NCBI GenBank assembly: GCA_003242895.1
Contig: QKMY01000057.1
Span: 85,429 to 149,428 of the forward strand
Direction: 5' to 3'
DNA: 64,000 bases
From: Candidatus Margulisiibacteriota bacterium
GTDB taxonomy: Bacteria > Margulisbacteria > Riflemargulisbacteria > GWF2-39-127
In this document: positions 18,593-28,956 of the stretch, in pieces
How positions within the stretch are numbered: position 1 is the first letter of the stretch
Layout of the letters: the number at the start of each line of letters is the position of its first letter
Position numbers and translations under genes: made by a program
Notes under the pieces: generated by a model
The model's input: the letters and a program-made list of their open reading frames with translations, nothing else
Told to the model about the DNA's origin: nothing
Databases searched by the model: none

Positions 18593-19024
18593 ATGAGTAT
18601 GTCTATGTCTGAAAATGTAGTAAGCTCCTTAAAAGAGGAGCAACTTAAGGAGAGAATGGAATCTTTGGGTATCTTAGAGAAAGATATTATTGAAAAATTC
18701 ATTCTTGGGTCGGGAAAAGGTGGACAGAAAATTAACAAAACCGCCTCATGTGTCTATTTGAAGCATTTATTATCCGGTATAGAAATTAAATCGCAAGGTG
18801 ATAGATCTCGTGCTTTAAATCGATTTTTTGCAAGAAGACAGCTTTGCGATAGAGTAGAGGAGTTGCTGCTTGGAAAAGAAAGTGAGCGAATACAAACATT
18901 CGAAAAAATTAAGCGGCAGAAGCGCCGGCGTTCCAGGAGGTCCAAACAGAATATTCTCGATAATAAACATAAAATATCCGAGAAAAAGCAGAACCGTAAA
19001 AATATTAGCTCTTCACATGAATAA
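18593..19024 (+). CDS. GGQ-domain release-factor-like protein (ribosome rescue type)
   Basis: The protein has the class I release factor catalytic domain without codon-recognition domains: GSGKGGQKINKT (GGQ at residues 43-45) followed by SCVYLKH and a QGDRSRALNRFFARRQL segment, then a long basic tail (about 95-143) that could bind ribosomal RNA. This domain plan matches stop-codon-independent peptidyl-tRNA hydrolases such as the C12orf65/mtRF-R group and ArfB, so a role in rescuing stalled ribosomes is likely. Three closely spaced ATGs are possible starts; 18599 or 18605 fit the GGA site better than 18593. Confidence 0.85.
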   Translation: MSMSMSENVVSSLKEEQLKERMESLGILEKDIIEKFILGSGKGGQKINKTASCVYLKHLLSGIEIKSQGDRSRALNRFFARRQLCDRVEELLLGKESERIQTFEKIKRQKRRRSRRSKQNILDNKHKISEKKQNRKNISSSHE

Positions 19025-19221
19025 ATCTTATTCAGGTATCCCGGATAACTTGCATATGCCGTGAAAAAAATTTGCATGTTATTTGATAATTGGCTATTAT
19101 TGTTAATGTAGCTAAATGTTTAGGTAATAACCTTTTCAGTTCATTATAGGTATATTGCTTTTATTTAGCCGAAGAGGGTGGAAATAATAACAAAAAAGAA
19201 CTTTTTTGAAGGGTTATCCGA

Positions 19222-20964
19222 TTGTATACTAGAGTATCTTCATGGACATATAATAATCAGCTAAAGCTTAAAATTGTTGTCTACATATGCATAATTCAGG
19301 TTTTGATGGCTTTGTTGACCTCCTCATTTATTTTTTTCAAAACCAAAAGTATTTTAGAGCAGAAGCTCCAAGATAAGTTCTCTTCCATCGTATCGATACT
19401 TTCCATGAATCTAAAATACGAAATCCTGGTAAAGGATGTAGAGAAATTGTCTAGTTATGCAAAAAATGTGATGCAAGACAAAGAAATCGAGTATATGGAA
19501 ATAATCGATGCTAATAATAAAGTTATTATTAAATTCGGAAAAGAACCTGTTTATACTAAAAAAGTAAATGATTTCAATGAAATTTTGACAAAAGCAGTTA
19601 ATAAGCCGTATGTGATCTCTTTTGCTGATAATTATTCCTTTTATTCTACTGTGTCTGATTTCGGTTCATACAAAACCGAGGAAGAAGATAAAGAATCGTT
19701 GGTCTTTCAGATGCCTGCCGTAGAACCGGCACAATCAACGATGAAGTCAATAGGAATGATAAAGATTTCTGTTACAAAGAGTATTCTTAAACGAGAGATC
19801 TTTATACTTCTGGGTTTTTCTTTTTTAATGTTTTCTTTTATTACAGTTCTTGGTGTCTTTTTTCTGTATTCATTCTTATTGCGGACTGTTTTTTCCCCGA
19901 TCGATATGATCCTTAAGAAAATCAAAGAGATGTCTGAGGGTGAAGGCGATCTAACCAAAATGCTTGATATTGTTACTCAAGATGAAATTGGTGAATTAGC
20001 AAAATATTTTAATAAATTTCTTCATGCACAAAGGTTGATAATAAAAAACATATTTGATACTGCGAATACTGCAGCAATGCTTGTTGATGAGCTGGTTTCC
20101 GGTGTAGATAAAGTAAATGTTACAACCCAGCAAATATCGATTTCTGCAGATGAAATGGCTAAGGGCGGTCACGCTTTGACGGGAATGACAGTGAAAACGA
20201 AAAAAGAAATCGGAAAGTTGAATACTCATATATCGACCGTTGCGCAGTCGAATATCGAAACAAGAAGAAATGCAAATGAAGTAACCCAAGCTGCACAGGA
20301 AGGTATGGTTTCTGCTAACACCGCGAGACAGAAAATTGAAGCAATAAAGAAACGTGTTGCCGGATCAAGTATGGTAGTATCCGAATTAAAAGCTAAAAGC
20401 GAGCAGATACATCAGGTCATCGAAGTTATTAATATCATATCGAAGCAGACCAACTTGTTATCATTGAATGCGGCAATTGAGGCTGCCAGAGCCGGGGAAC
20501 ACGGCAGAGGATTTTCCGTTGTAGCTGATGAAGTTAGGAAATTAGCAGAAAGTACCAATGAGGCTATCAGTCAGATCAAAGAGATTATTAATGAGATTAT
20601 TATTGGTACGGACAATGTGGTTGCCAGTATGAGCCAGGAAACACTTGAAGTTGACGAAGGAGCTGTTGTTGTGCGAATAGCGTTAGCTCAATTAGAACTT
20701 ATAGCAGGTAAGGTCAGTATCCTGACTAACAAGTTCAGCAATATTGAGAGTGCTACAAGAGAGCAAGTAGAAATTGCAAATGACGTTATAAAAAATATTG
20801 ATAAGATTAATAGTTTCGCAGAGTCTAGTGCAGCTTCCAGCGAAGAAGTTTCTGTCAGTCTGTCGGAGATTAATAGCGTTACCGAAGTCGTCGCATCAGT
20901 GTCAGACCGGCTGGCAAGAGATACGAATGAGCTATTGCAGACTGTTAACCGCTTTAAGATATAA
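19222..20964 (+). CDS. Methyl-accepting chemotaxis protein
   Basis: A 580-residue transmembrane chemoreceptor that controls CheA. Membrane helix 1 is at about 18-38, a periplasmic sensor of roughly 150 residues follows, then membrane helix 2 (about 190-213), a HAMP domain (about 215-270) and the cytoplasmic signalling domain with the highly conserved hairpin tip ([22 protein letters not shown] and [14 protein letters not shown]). The start is a TTG with GAAGGG upstream. Downstream lies an ABC-type binding protein that may supply its ligand. No che genes are in this window. Confidence 0.95.
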   Translation: MYTRVSSWTYNNQLKLKIVVYICIIQVLMALLTSSFIFFKTKSILEQKLQDKFSSIVSILSMNLKYEILVKDVEKLSSYAKNVMQDKEIEYMEIIDANNKVIIKFGKEPVYTKKVNDFNEILTKAVNKPYVISFADNYSFYSTVSDFGSYKTEEEDKESLVFQMPAVEPAQSTMKSIGMIKISVTKSILKREIFILLGFSFLMFSFITVLGVFFLYSFLLRTVFSPIDMILKKIKEMSEGEGDLTKMLDIVTQDEIGELAKYFNKFLHAQRLIIKNIFDTANTAAMLVDELVSGVDKVNVTTQQISISADEMAKGGHALTGMTVKTKKEIGKLNTHISTVAQSNIETRRNANEVTQAAQEGMVSANTARQKIEAIKKRVAGSSMVVSELKAKSEQIHQVIEVINIISKQTNLLSLNAAIEAARAGEHGRGFSVVADEVRKLAESTNEAISQIKEIINEIIIGTDNVVASMSQETLEVDEGAVVVRIALAQLELIAGKVSILTNKFSNIESATREQVEIANDVIKNIDKINSFAESSAASSEEVSVSLSEINSVTEVVASVSDRLARDTNELLQTVNRFKI

Positions 20965-21008
20965 GTCATCTAATAGATTTTTGTTATTGTTCCATAAATA
21001 TATTCTCT

Positions 21009-21049
21009 TACAATAATTACTGTAAAGATTCTCGATAGTAATTATTGTA
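21009..21049. repeat. Perfect 13-bp inverted repeat between MCP and binding-protein gene
   Basis: TACAATAATTACT (21009-21021) and its exact reverse complement (21037-21049) flank a 15-base loop, in the gap between the chemoreceptor and the substrate-binding protein. There is no T-run, so it is not a standard terminator. It could be an operator or an mRNA structure. Confidence 0.6.
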
Positions 21050-21081
21050 TCAATATAGCTATAGGGGATTGAGTTGTTTTT

Positions 21082-22002
21082 ATGGCGAGAGTCTTTATGA
21101 AAATTATTTTTTGTAATTTGGTTTTTTTATTCTTTGTTATAAGTAATGTTCTTGCTATAGATGTCGCAGTTGTTTTATCCGCAGATTATGAGCCGCTACT
21201 GCAAGTGAGTATGGGATTTAAGTCCTATTTGCAGGAGAAAGGGGTTCCTGTAAAAGCAGTTGAATATAATCTAAAAAGAAACGATGTTTCTATTGTAATG
21301 AACCAGATAAATTCATTACATTCAGACATTGTGTTAGCTATTGGATCTAAAGCAGCAGATGCTGCAAAAGCGTCTATAACTAGTATACCTGTGATATTTT
21401 CAATGGTGGTTAATCCAAGTCAATACACGCGTCCAAACAGTACCGGGATCTCGATGGAAATTAAAGAAGATATTAAATTAAAGGAAATTGACAGGATATT
21501 TCCCGGTAGGACCCGGCTCGGGATAATCTATTCCTCGACGTCTGCAAAGGAATTTGATCAAATATATTCTGCTGCTTCCTCAATGGGATTTAAGGTTGTA
21601 GGAAGGAAAATAGATTCTGCACAGAACTTGTTGTCAGCAGTAAAGGACATTTCAGGATTAATAGATTTATTCATTATGGTTGTTGACAACGATATATATA
21701 ATCCGCTAACTGTAAAAGGTCTTTTTATGGAAAGTTTTAAATATAATTTTCCTATAGTAGGGTTATCATCATTTTTCACCAAAGCCGGAGCTGTGATTTC
21801 CTTTGAATGTAATTATCAAGATGTAGGTCGGCAAGCTGGAGAGATAGCGTACGACATAATTAATGGTAAAAAGCCGGGGAGCATTAAACCTAGTTATCCC
21901 AGAACCATTACCTATTCAATCAATCAAATGACTGCAAAGAAGTGCGGAATCGATATTCTTCCGGGCATACTCAATAAAGCAACAAGTGTATTTGGAAAAT
22001 AA
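21082..22002 (+). CDS. ABC-transporter-type substrate-binding protein (ABC_sub_bind family)
   Basis: A 306-residue secreted binding protein of the PF04392 type (two-lobed periplasmic fold). The signal peptide ends near NVLA, and the mature part contains the typical segments DIVLAIGSKAADAA, IPVIFSMVVNPS and GRQAGEIAYDIINGKKPG. There is no permease or ATPase gene next to it, so it may work as an extracellular sensor for the adjacent chemoreceptor, as known for this class. The first ATG (21082) is used; an internal ATG at 21097 directly before the signal peptide is a good alternative. Confidence 0.85.
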   Translation: MARVFMKIIFCNLVFLFFVISNVLAIDVAVVLSADYEPLLQVSMGFKSYLQEKGVPVKAVEYNLKRNDVSIVMNQINSLHSDIVLAIGSKAADAAKASITSIPVIFSMVVNPSQYTRPNSTGISMEIKEDIKLKEIDRIFPGRTRLGIIYSSTSAKEFDQIYSAASSMGFKVVGRKIDSAQNLLSAVKDISGLIDLFIMVVDNDIYNPLTVKGLFMESFKYNFPIVGLSSFFTKAGAVISFECNYQDVGRQAGEIAYDIINGKKPGSIKPSYPRTITYSINQMTAKKCGIDILPGILNKATSVFGK

Positions 22003-22184
22003 TGCTATTGATTGATATATTGGCTAGCGTGATTAGCAATCTTATGTTTGAATGTCGAAAATGGAGCTTATATTACTAGCTGTTACTTAAAATAATTCCT
22101 AAAACATGGTAGACTCTAATAAATGACGAGGGTTTTCACTTAGCACTTTCTTGCTAAAATTAATAAATTTATTGAGGTTGTCGT

Positions 22185-22892
22185 ATGATAAGGGCTATTT
22201 ATTTCTTTATTTATTTCTGGTGGTATCTGTTATTAACGTTTCCATCGTTAATAATGGTTGTTATTTTTGCCAGGAAAAATAATATTATTGAGAAAGATAA
22301 AATAATTAACAGGGTAACCAAGCATTGGGCGAAAAGCATGATAGGTGTAACGGGTTCAACCGTTAGAGTTACTGGAGAGGAAAATGTTCCTCTTGAAGGA
22401 GCCGTACTTTTCGTAAGCAACCATCAGGGAAATTTTGATATTCCCATTATGGTTGGGTTTATTGATAAGCCGAAAGCGTTTATTTCCAAACTAGAATTAA
22501 AGAAGATTCCGATATTCAGTATCTGGATGAAGCACCTGGGATGTATCTTTCTTGATCGGAAGAATGCGCGTCAGTCGCTCGGTGCTATTGATCAGGGGGC
22601 TGAATTATTAAAAAAAGGCTACTCATATGTCGTATTTCCAGAGGGCACTAGAAGTAAGGATGGGACCTTGGGAATGTTTAAGCCAGGTAGCTTTAAATTG
22701 GCAATTAAATCAGGAGTTCCAATAGTTCCTGTTACAATAAAAGGGTCCCGCAATATGATGAAAAAAAATAGCTTCATTATTAGACCTGCTTTTGTCGATG
22801 TTATTATTTCACCTCCTATACATGTTCAAGGTGTCGAGCCCAATGAGCTGACTCAAAAAGTTAGAGCTGTTATTGAGAATAACTTAAGGTAG
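22185..22892 (+). CDS. plsC: 1-acyl-sn-glycerol-3-phosphate acyltransferase
   Basis: This enzyme acylates lysophosphatidic acid to phosphatidic acid in membrane lipid synthesis. The 235-residue protein has an N-terminal membrane helix (about residues 5-27), the HX4D catalytic motif in NHQGNFD (H80, D85) and the FPEGTRSKDG substrate motif. A GAGG site precedes the ATG. It stands alone, and a bidirectional terminator follows. Confidence 0.95.
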   Translation: MIRAIYFFIYFWWYLLLTFPSLIMVVIFARKNNIIEKDKIINRVTKHWAKSMIGVTGSTVRVTGEENVPLEGAVLFVSNHQGNFDIPIMVGFIDKPKAFISKLELKKIPIFSIWMKHLGCIFLDRKNARQSLGAIDQGAELLKKGYSYVVFPEGTRSKDGTLGMFKPGSFKLAIKSGVPIVPVTIKGSRNMMKKNSFIIRPAFVDVIISPPIHVQGVEPNELTQKVRAVIENNLR

Positions 22893-22960
22893 CAGACAAT
22901 AATTAGATAGGCATTTTTATAGCTGAAAAATATAATATAATATCTTTTGATTAAAAACAA

Positions 22961-22988
22961 AAAAGCAAGGAAGTTTTCCTTGCTTTTT
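22961..22988. terminator. Bidirectional terminator between plsC and the RsbW-like gene
   Basis: A 12-base-pair stem (22961-22972 with 22976-22987) with a 3-base loop has A-runs on one side and T-runs on the other, so it can end transcription of the convergent genes from both directions. Confidence 0.85.
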
Positions 22989-23015
22989 GCGTAATGATTT
23001 GTTTATATGGCTCTG

Positions 23016-23408
23016 TCAACCATCCTTATATTTTGACATCTTTATTGTTGTCCCTAGTTTTTTATCCGTAATATATTCCATTTCATCCATCAGGCTTTTT
23101 ATAAAGGATATTCCCAGCGCATTTTTCTTTTCATAGTCCTCTTTTTCAAGAATCTGGCTTTTGTCTTCGATTGTAATCTCTAGTTTATCAGATTGCATTA
23201 AGAAATTAATACATATGTTATTTTTGCATTCGTTAAAAGAAGGTAATGTATTGTTGCATGCTTCGGTTAAGGCCATTTTTATATCTTCTATTTCATCTTG
23301 GGGGAAATTCATTTTTGAGGCTATGCCCGAGGCAGCTAATCGAGCAACAGTGAGAAACTTTTCTCCTTTTGGCATATGAAGCGCGATTTGTGAGTTTGAG
23401 TTATCCAT
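23016..23408 (-). CDS. RsbW-like ATP-binding (anti-sigma-type) protein
   Basis: A 130-residue HATPase domain of the anti-sigma kinase family, without a dimerisation domain. The N-box lies in ALTEACNN (E49, N53), the second box in IEDKSQ, and the glycine-rich lid in LGISFIKSLMDEMEY. Such proteins bind sigma factors or phosphorylate STAS anti-anti-sigma partners; neither partner is in this window. A similar but longer homologue is at 53715-54176. A GGGGAG ribosome-binding site precedes the ATG. Confidence 0.85.
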   Translation of the reverse strand: MDNSNSQIALHMPKGEKFLTVARLAASGIASKMNFPQDEIEDIKMALTEACNNTLPSFNECKNNICINFLMQSDKLEITIEDKSQILEKEDYEKKNALGISFIKSLMDEMEYITDKKLGTTIKMSKYKDG

Positions 23409-23627
23409 TATTATCTCCCCTTATGATTGAATATTTATTCTGGCTTATTCAGTATTTACCCAAGAATATATTTATTTAAACATTTTATTAGATACGCAGG
23501 TAGATAGTGAAGATTTAATAAATGCAGAATTAATTCTATTTATGTCCCTGCCGAATTACGCAACAAAATCTGTGGATATTTGAAAAGAATTATCTTGGGT
23601 TAACGGGTAATAATAAGCTTATAAGGA

Positions 23628-24899
23628 TTATAGCGGGAGGGAATGCAGAAAACCTTCTTCTAATCGATTAATTAGCACATTAACAAAGGTATTTGAAGAA
23701 TAACTGTTGTTTGGTAAGCAGACTCGCAAATAATTTGATGTGTATCCCCAGAAAAATCCATCTTTTTCCTGTTCAAGGAGAATTTCCTGGCAGGTGTTAA
23801 CAAACTGTGATAAGTGATGCAATCTCATTTCTTTTTCTGTAAACGACACCAGGTTCAGTCTTTTTTGAAGCTCAGTCTGGGTAATACTTTGTTGAAGCTC
23901 AGCCGCTGGTGTCCCGATTCGTCTGGAATACGGGAAAATGTGGATTTTTGAGAATTGGCAACGTTTAATAAACGTTAGGGTCTCGTAGAATTCTTTTTCA
24001 CTTTCAGTAGGAAACCCTATAATTAGATCTGTAGTTATTGAAATATCCGGAATACGTGCCCGTATGCGGGTAATAAGATTAAGATACTCGCTGGTTGAAT
24101 ATTTCCTATTCATCTTTCGTAAAATAGTATCGCTGCCGGATTGTAGCGGAATATGGAGGTGCTTACAGAATCTTTTTTCGTTCGCCATCAGATCTACGAG
24201 ATGGTCGGGAATAAGGTTCGGTTCTATTGAACTTAATCTGATCCGTGTCTCCGGGCACGAATAAAAAATATGGCTGCAGACGTTAGTTAAAGAGTAATCT
24301 TCATCCTTGTACATCCCAAGATTGATCCCGGTTAAGACGATTTCCTTACATCCTTTGTTATTGAGGGCCAGTATTTCTTTCTTAATCTCATGGAACGCTT
24401 TAGGTTTGTTTCTTCCTCGTATATGAGGAATGATGCAATATGAACAGAAGTTTTCACAGCCATCCTGGATCATTAAATACGATCTGCAATGATCTGGTTG
24501 TTCTGTTGTGTCTTCTTCGATGGGAATGTGATATTGAACTGGAAGGGTGGCCTTCAGACTTGGTTTAAACAAATCTCTTATATGATTAACCACCATTTCT
24601 TTATCAAAATAGATAACATTGACTCCAAGAATTTCTTGAAGGCGGGTGCTATCGGTTTTAGTTGCGCAACCAGTTATAAAAATTGTAGCAGTAGGATTTA
24701 ATTTTGCCGCCTTTCTGATAAACTGGCGTGATTTTCGTTCTGCAATATGTGTGACTGCACAGGTATTGATAATGATAATATTCAAGTTCAGCCAAGAACG
24801 GGACATCGTGAATCCTGCCTCTTTCAAGCCCGATTCCATTTTTTCTGATTCATATTGGTTTACTTTACAACCAAGAGTTTTAATTGAGAAATTAATCAT
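23628..24899 (-). CDS. mtaB: tRNA t6A methylthiotransferase MtaB
   Basis: A radical-SAM methylthiotransferase that converts t6A37 of ANN-decoding tRNAs to ms2t6A. The 423 residues show an N-terminal UPF0004 domain with three cluster cysteines (C11, C47, C78), the radical-SAM triad CxxxCxxC (C148, C152, C155, sequence CENFCSYC) and a C-terminal TRAM domain (about 365-423). KTLGCKVNQYES at the start is the MtaB signature. The ATG lies three bases past the rsmE stop, so rsmE-mtaB form an operon. Confidence 0.93.
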   Translation of the reverse strand: MINFSIKTLGCKVNQYESEKMESGLKEAGFTMSRSWLNLNIIIINTCAVTHIAERKSRQFIRKAAKLNPTATIFITGCATKTDSTRLQEILGVNVIYFDKEMVVNHIRDLFKPSLKATLPVQYHIPIEEDTTEQPDHCRSYLMIQDGCENFCSYCIIPHIRGRNKPKAFHEIKKEILALNNKGCKEIVLTGINLGMYKDEDYSLTNVCSHIFYSCPETRIRLSSIEPNLIPDHLVDLMANEKRFCKHLHIPLQSGSDTILRKMNRKYSTSEYLNLITRIRARIPDISITTDLIIGFPTESEKEFYETLTFIKRCQFSKIHIFPYSRRIGTPAAELQQSITQTELQKRLNLVSFTEKEMRLHHLSQFVNTCQEILLEQEKDGFFWGYTSNYLRVCLPNNSYSSNTFVNVLINRLEEGFLHSLPL

Positions 24900-24902
24900 A
24901 AT

Positions 24903-25637
24903 TTATAATCGATATTCATAGGTTAGCATCGCACAAACTGCGATAGGGGCAGTTTCAGTTCTTAGTATTGTATTTCCAATTGTTACAGGAATACCACCAT
25001 AGTCTACCATTTTGACAATCTCTTCTTGCTCGAATCCACCTTCGGGACCTATGGTCAAAGATATCGATTTCGGTGTTTTCTGTTTTAGTGCTTGCTTCAG
25101 GGTCATTGCGTTCTCTTCTTCCCAGAGAATAATATTAATATCATGATGTGCAAATATATTCTGGAGGTTTCCGATAGCAACCGGTTCATGAATGTCTGGA
25201 ACAGTAATCCGTCTCGATTGTTTTGCTGCCTCAGAACTTATTTTTTGCCAGCGCGCAATTTTTTTGTCTTTTTTTAAAGAAATGTCCGGGATACATCGCT
25301 TGGAAGCCAGGGGATAGAATTGATCGGCGCCGATTTCCGTGCACTTTTGTATAATATAGTCCATTTTTTGACTTTTTGGGATGCCTTGGATAATCGAGAT
25401 TGTAATCTGGTCCTGAATGTCTGCTTGCACACTGCTTATAATTTCTGCTTTTACAATAGCTTTGGATATATGTGAGATAGTAGCTTCGTAGGTAATGTGC
25501 TTACTGCTATCAACTGCTTGTATCCTCTCGTTTTCACGGACTCGCAGAACGTTTTTTAGATAGTGTAAGTTATCCTCTTTGAAGATAAGAGTATTCTCAG
25601 TGTATAGGCTGTCGCTTTTGATAAATACGCGTTTCAT
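24903..25637 (-). CDS. rsmE: 16S rRNA m3U1498 methyltransferase RsmE
   Basis: An SPOUT-fold methyltransferase that modifies U1498 of 16S rRNA. The N-terminal PUA-like domain (about 1-75) carries the HYLKNVLRVRENERIQAVD segment, and the knotted catalytic domain has KSQKMDYIIQKCTEIGA, the IGPEGGFEQEEI cofactor loop and LGNTILRTETAP-like ending (here IGNTILRTETAPIA). Length (244) is typical. It is the first gene of an operon with mtaB. Confidence 0.94.
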   Translation of the reverse strand: MKRVFIKSDSLYTENTLIFKEDNLHYLKNVLRVRENERIQAVDSSKHITYEATISHISKAIVKAEIISSVQADIQDQITISIIQGIPKSQKMDYIIQKCTEIGADQFYPLASKRCIPDISLKKDKKIARWQKISSEAAKQSRRITVPDIHEPVAIGNLQNIFAHHDINIILWEEENAMTLKQALKQKTPKSISLTIGPEGGFEQEEIVKMVDYGGIPVTIGNTILRTETAPIAVCAMLTYEYRL

Positions 25638-25693
25638 AACCTGACAAATAATATCATGGATTAATACCTTATCAAAGCATTAATTAGCCAAGC

Positions 25694-25722
25694 TTTTCAA
25701 ATAAAAATGTGCGTGATATGAT
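25694..25722 (+). promoter_or_regulatory. Extended -10 promoter of the GlmU-like gene
   Basis: TTTTCA (25694-25699), a 17-base spacer and TATGAT (25717-25722), with a TG one base before the -10 box. It ends about 35 bases before the chosen start. Confidence 0.55.
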
Positions 25723-25757
25723 AAATACAATTTTTTATGCGCGACAAAGGAGATCTG

Positions 25758-27032
25758 ATGATAGATAACATCGTAATTTTTGAAGACCTGTCATATAAAA
25801 ACTTTTACCCTTTAACGTTAACTCGACCGGTGTTTGAGCTTAGATGTGGAATAAAGTCGTTGGTAGAAAAGATTGTTCATCTCTTTCCTCAAGCTCATTT
25901 TTCTTTATTCAGCAGAAATTTTCTTAAAGCTCAGCTTTCCTATAAGTATCCTAATGTTCCCGTGAATGTGCTTAATACTGGCGGCGCTGTTCTTCTTGTT
26001 AATGGCCGGCTGATTGCCGGAGCTGAAAGTTATCCTTTTTTTCCTGATGGAGAGGATAGGGATTTTGTTTTGGTAAAAGGGAAAGATATTGTTTTTGCTT
26101 ATTTGCGGAATGAAAATCTTAATATCATTAAACCATATATAACAGAAGAATTCAGATCCCTTGAGATAATGAAGGTTTTACAGAAAAAAGTCTCCTTTCG
26201 GGAAATTCAGGCAACTTTAGTTGAATATCCGTGGGATTTTATCCGTCTTAATCAGCAACAAATTACGAATGATTTTATCTCCTTGAAACAATCTGGTGTT
26301 ATCAAGGGCTGTGTGCATTCGCGTGCCGTATTGTATGATGAGGAGAATATGTTTATCGGTAAAAATACTGAAGTTATGGCAGAATGCGTTCTGGATGCAA
26401 GAAAAGGACCAATATATATTGGAGAAAATGTACTAATCAAGTCAGGTTCTTATATTGAAGGGCCTTCTTATATTGGCGATAATGCTATTGTGTCAAAAGG
26501 TTATTTGCGAGAAGGTAGCAATATCGGAAAATATTGTCGAGTTGGCGGCGAAATTGAAGAAACGATATTTTATGAGTATAGCAATAAATATCACGAAGGT
26601 TTTGTTGGGCATTCATATATCGGTGCCTGGGTTAATCTAGGTGCACTTACGACAACGAGTGATTTGAAAAACAACTATTCAACGGTTAAGATAACCCATG
26701 ATAATAATGTTATTGATACTGGTCTTCAATTCATGGGTTCAGTAATCGGTGATTATACTAAGTTCGGAATCGGAAGTTTGTTGAGTACCGGTTCAGTTTT
26801 TGGTATCGGATGCAACCTTTTTGGAGGGGGAATATTCCCTCGGTTTGTTCCTGATTTCATCTGGGGTGATAATAAAAATTTCGAGCCGCATGATATTAAA
26901 AAGTTTATAACAACAACAGATATTGTTATGAAACGCAGAAATATCTCTTTGTCTGTACAACAAGAAGACGCCTTAATCAGTGTGTACAATTTAACAGCAG
27001 AGAGCCGTAATGCCTTTTTAGCTGTTCGATAG
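25758..27032 (+). CDS. GlmU-like sugar-1-phosphate nucleotidylyl/acetyltransferase
   Basis: A 424-residue protein resembling TIGR03991, the alternative GlmU known from Bacteroidetes: an N-terminal nucleotidyltransferase-like domain opening with IVIFED and LTLTRPVFELRCG, then a left-handed beta-helix of hexapeptide repeats (about 185-370, with IYIGENVLIKSGSYIEGPSY and GNWVNLGALTTTSDLKN-type loops). It probably makes UDP-N-acetylglucosamine or a related sugar nucleotide for cell-wall synthesis. The start at 25758 is preferred because AAAGGAG (25746-25752) is correctly placed; an in-frame ATG at 25737 would overlap that site. It ends one base from the ftsH stop on the other strand. Confidence 0.85.
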   Translation: MIDNIVIFEDLSYKNFYPLTLTRPVFELRCGIKSLVEKIVHLFPQAHFSLFSRNFLKAQLSYKYPNVPVNVLNTGGAVLLVNGRLIAGAESYPFFPDGEDRDFVLVKGKDIVFAYLRNENLNIIKPYITEEFRSLEIMKVLQKKVSFREIQATLVEYPWDFIRLNQQQITNDFISLKQSGVIKGCVHSRAVLYDEENMFIGKNTEVMAECVLDARKGPIYIGENVLIKSGSYIEGPSYIGDNAIVSKGYLREGSNIGKYCRVGGEIEETIFYEYSNKYHEGFVGHSYIGAWVNLGALTTTSDLKNNYSTVKITHDNNVIDTGLQFMGSVIGDYTKFGIGSLLSTGSVFGIGCNLFGGGIFPRFVPDFIWGDNKNFEPHDIKKFITTTDIVMKRRNISLSVQQEDALISVYNLTAESRNAFLAVR

Positions 27033-27033
27033 T

Positions 27034-28941
27034 TTAAGCTTTTAGGGGAGCTTTCAACTCTTCAAAAATATTAATAAAAGCATCTCTCTCTATAGTCTCA
27101 ATTTCTATCAGTTTTTTAGCTATAGCTTCAAGGACTAGTTTATTCTCTTTTAGCAGGCTCTGTGCTTTTTGGTAACAAGTATCAAATATTATTTTGATTT
27201 CTTCATCAATGGTATTTGCGGTATCTTCTCCATAATCTTTGGTTCTGTCCCCGATATCCCTGCCGAGGAATACCTGTTCATGGCCTTTTCCGAATGTTCT
27301 TGGCCCAAGTTTGTCGCTCATTCCGTACTCGCAAACAATTCTATGAGCAATTTCTGTCGCTTTTTTGATATCGTTGCTTGATCCGGAGGTAATATCCCCG
27401 TATTGTAAATTTTCGGCAACCCTACCGCCTAGTAAGATCATTATTTGGTCGAGGAGATCTTTTCTCGGAACAAGATATTTATCTGCTTCAGGCAGTTGGA
27501 GTGTGTAGCCTAACGCCATTCCTCGTGGCAATATAGATATTTTATGGACTGGGTCCGTGCCTGGTAAGAGTTTTGCTACCAGCGCATGTCCTACCTCATG
27601 GTAGGCTACCATCTCTTTTTCTCTATCTGACATGACACGGTTTTTTTTCTGTGGACCGGCAATAATTCTGTCAATAGCGTCTTCCACTTCGGACATGCCT
27701 ATTTCTGTTTTGTCTTTACGCGCAGTAAGTAGCGTTGCCTCATTAACAATATTTGCCAGGTCAGCTCCAGTGAATCCTGGAGTCCTTTGGGCGATAACAT
27801 CAATATTAATGTCCGGCCCGAACTTTTTATCTTTGGTATGGATTGCCAGGATGTCTTTTCTTCCTTTAATGTCCGGTCGGTCAACGACTATCTGTCGGTC
27901 GAATCTTCCTGGTCTAAGTAGCGCCGGATCAAGAATATCTGGTCTATTTGTAGCTGCCATGATGATAACACTGGTATTTGTCTCAAAACCATCCATTTCT
28001 ACCAGTAGTTGGTTGAGTGTCTGTTCTCGTTCATCGTGACCTCCACCCAGGCCAGCACCTCTTTGTCGTCCTACCGCATCAATTTCATCAACGAAGATAA
28101 TACTCGGCTGGCTTTTTTTTGCTTGCTTAAAAAGGTCTCTTACCCTGCTTGCTCCGACACCGACGAACATTTCAACAAAATCAGAACCGCTGAGACTGAA
28201 GAAAGCTACGTCAGCTTCTCCTGCGACAGCTCTGGCAAGCAAAGTCTTTCCTGTGCCAGGTGCGCCCATCAGTAATACGCCTTTAGGTATTTTTGCGCCT
28301 AGTGCCTGGAATTTCTGTGGTGCTTTTAAGAACTCAACAATCTCATGCAGCTCTTCGACTGCTTCATCGGCACCACCGATATCTTTGAATGTGATTTGTT
28401 GTTTTACTTTTGAGTCCCAGGGACGAGCTCTGCTTTTTCCAAAAGAAAGTGCTTGATTGTTAGCGCCTTGTGCTTGTCGAAATATAAAAAACCATAAACC
28501 GATAATGAATATAAAAGGTAGTAACTGTATAAGAAACCCTACCAGCATATTAGATTCCTGAGATTTAACTTTTATCTCGACTCCTTTTTCTCGCAAAGAA
28601 CTAACAAATCCCGGATAGTCTATGATGTTGGTTTTGAAAAGCGTGCCATCCTTAAACTTTCCATTAAGCTTAAGGGATGACCTGTCAATAACAACACTCT
28701 GTACTTTGCCGGTATCGACATCATTTGCGAATTCACTAAATGAAATGTCTTTCACTTTTTGGTTTTCACTCCAGAAAGGAGTAAGAAGTGAAATAATAGC
28801 TAGAAATATAACTATATAGAGGAAAAATGATTTCCAGCCTTTTTTATCATTATTAACAGGTATCATTTTAGGCTTTTTACTTTTCTTGTTTGTTTTTTTT
28901 TGTTTATCATTATTGTTTGTTTTTTTTCCATCAAGAACCAT
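27034..28941 (-). CDS. ftsH: ATP-dependent zinc metalloprotease FtsH
   Basis: A membrane-anchored AAA+ protease for quality control and regulated proteolysis. The 635 residues have two membrane helices (about 36-56 and 125-145) around a periplasmic domain, the AAA module (Walker A GAPGTGKT, Walker [12 protein letters not shown] region [20 protein letters not shown]) and the zinc protease site HEVGH (H448, E449, H452). A long Lys/Asn-rich cytoplasmic extension (about 1-33) precedes the first helix. It is the last gene of a minus-strand run (ruvB-hisB-pyrR-ftsH). Confidence 0.97.
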   Translation of the reverse strand: MVLDGKKTNNNDKQKKTNKKSKKPKMIPVNNDKKGWKSFFLYIVIFLAIISLLTPFWSENQKVKDISFSEFANDVDTGKVQSVVIDRSSLKLNGKFKDGTLFKTNIIDYPGFVSSLREKGVEIKVKSQESNMLVGFLIQLLPFIFIIGLWFFIFRQAQGANNQALSFGKSRARPWDSKVKQQITFKDIGGADEAVEELHEIVEFLKAPQKFQALGAKIPKGVLLMGAPGTGKTLLARAVAGEADVAFFSLSGSDFVEMFVGVGASRVRDLFKQAKKSQPSIIFVDEIDAVGRQRGAGLGGGHDEREQTLNQLLVEMDGFETNTSVIIMAATNRPDILDPALLRPGRFDRQIVVDRPDIKGRKDILAIHTKDKKFGPDINIDVIAQRTPGFTGADLANIVNEATLLTARKDKTEIGMSEVEDAIDRIIAGPQKKNRVMSDREKEMVAYHEVGHALVAKLLPGTDPVHKISILPRGMALGYTLQLPEADKYLVPRKDLLDQIMILLGGRVAENLQYGDITSGSSNDIKKATEIAHRIVCEYGMSDKLGPRTFGKGHEQVFLGRDIGDRTKDYGEDTANTIDEEIKIIFDTCYQKAQSLLKENKLVLEAIAKKLIEIETIERDAFINIFEELKAPLKA

Positions 28942-28956
28942 TTATAATTCCTTACC

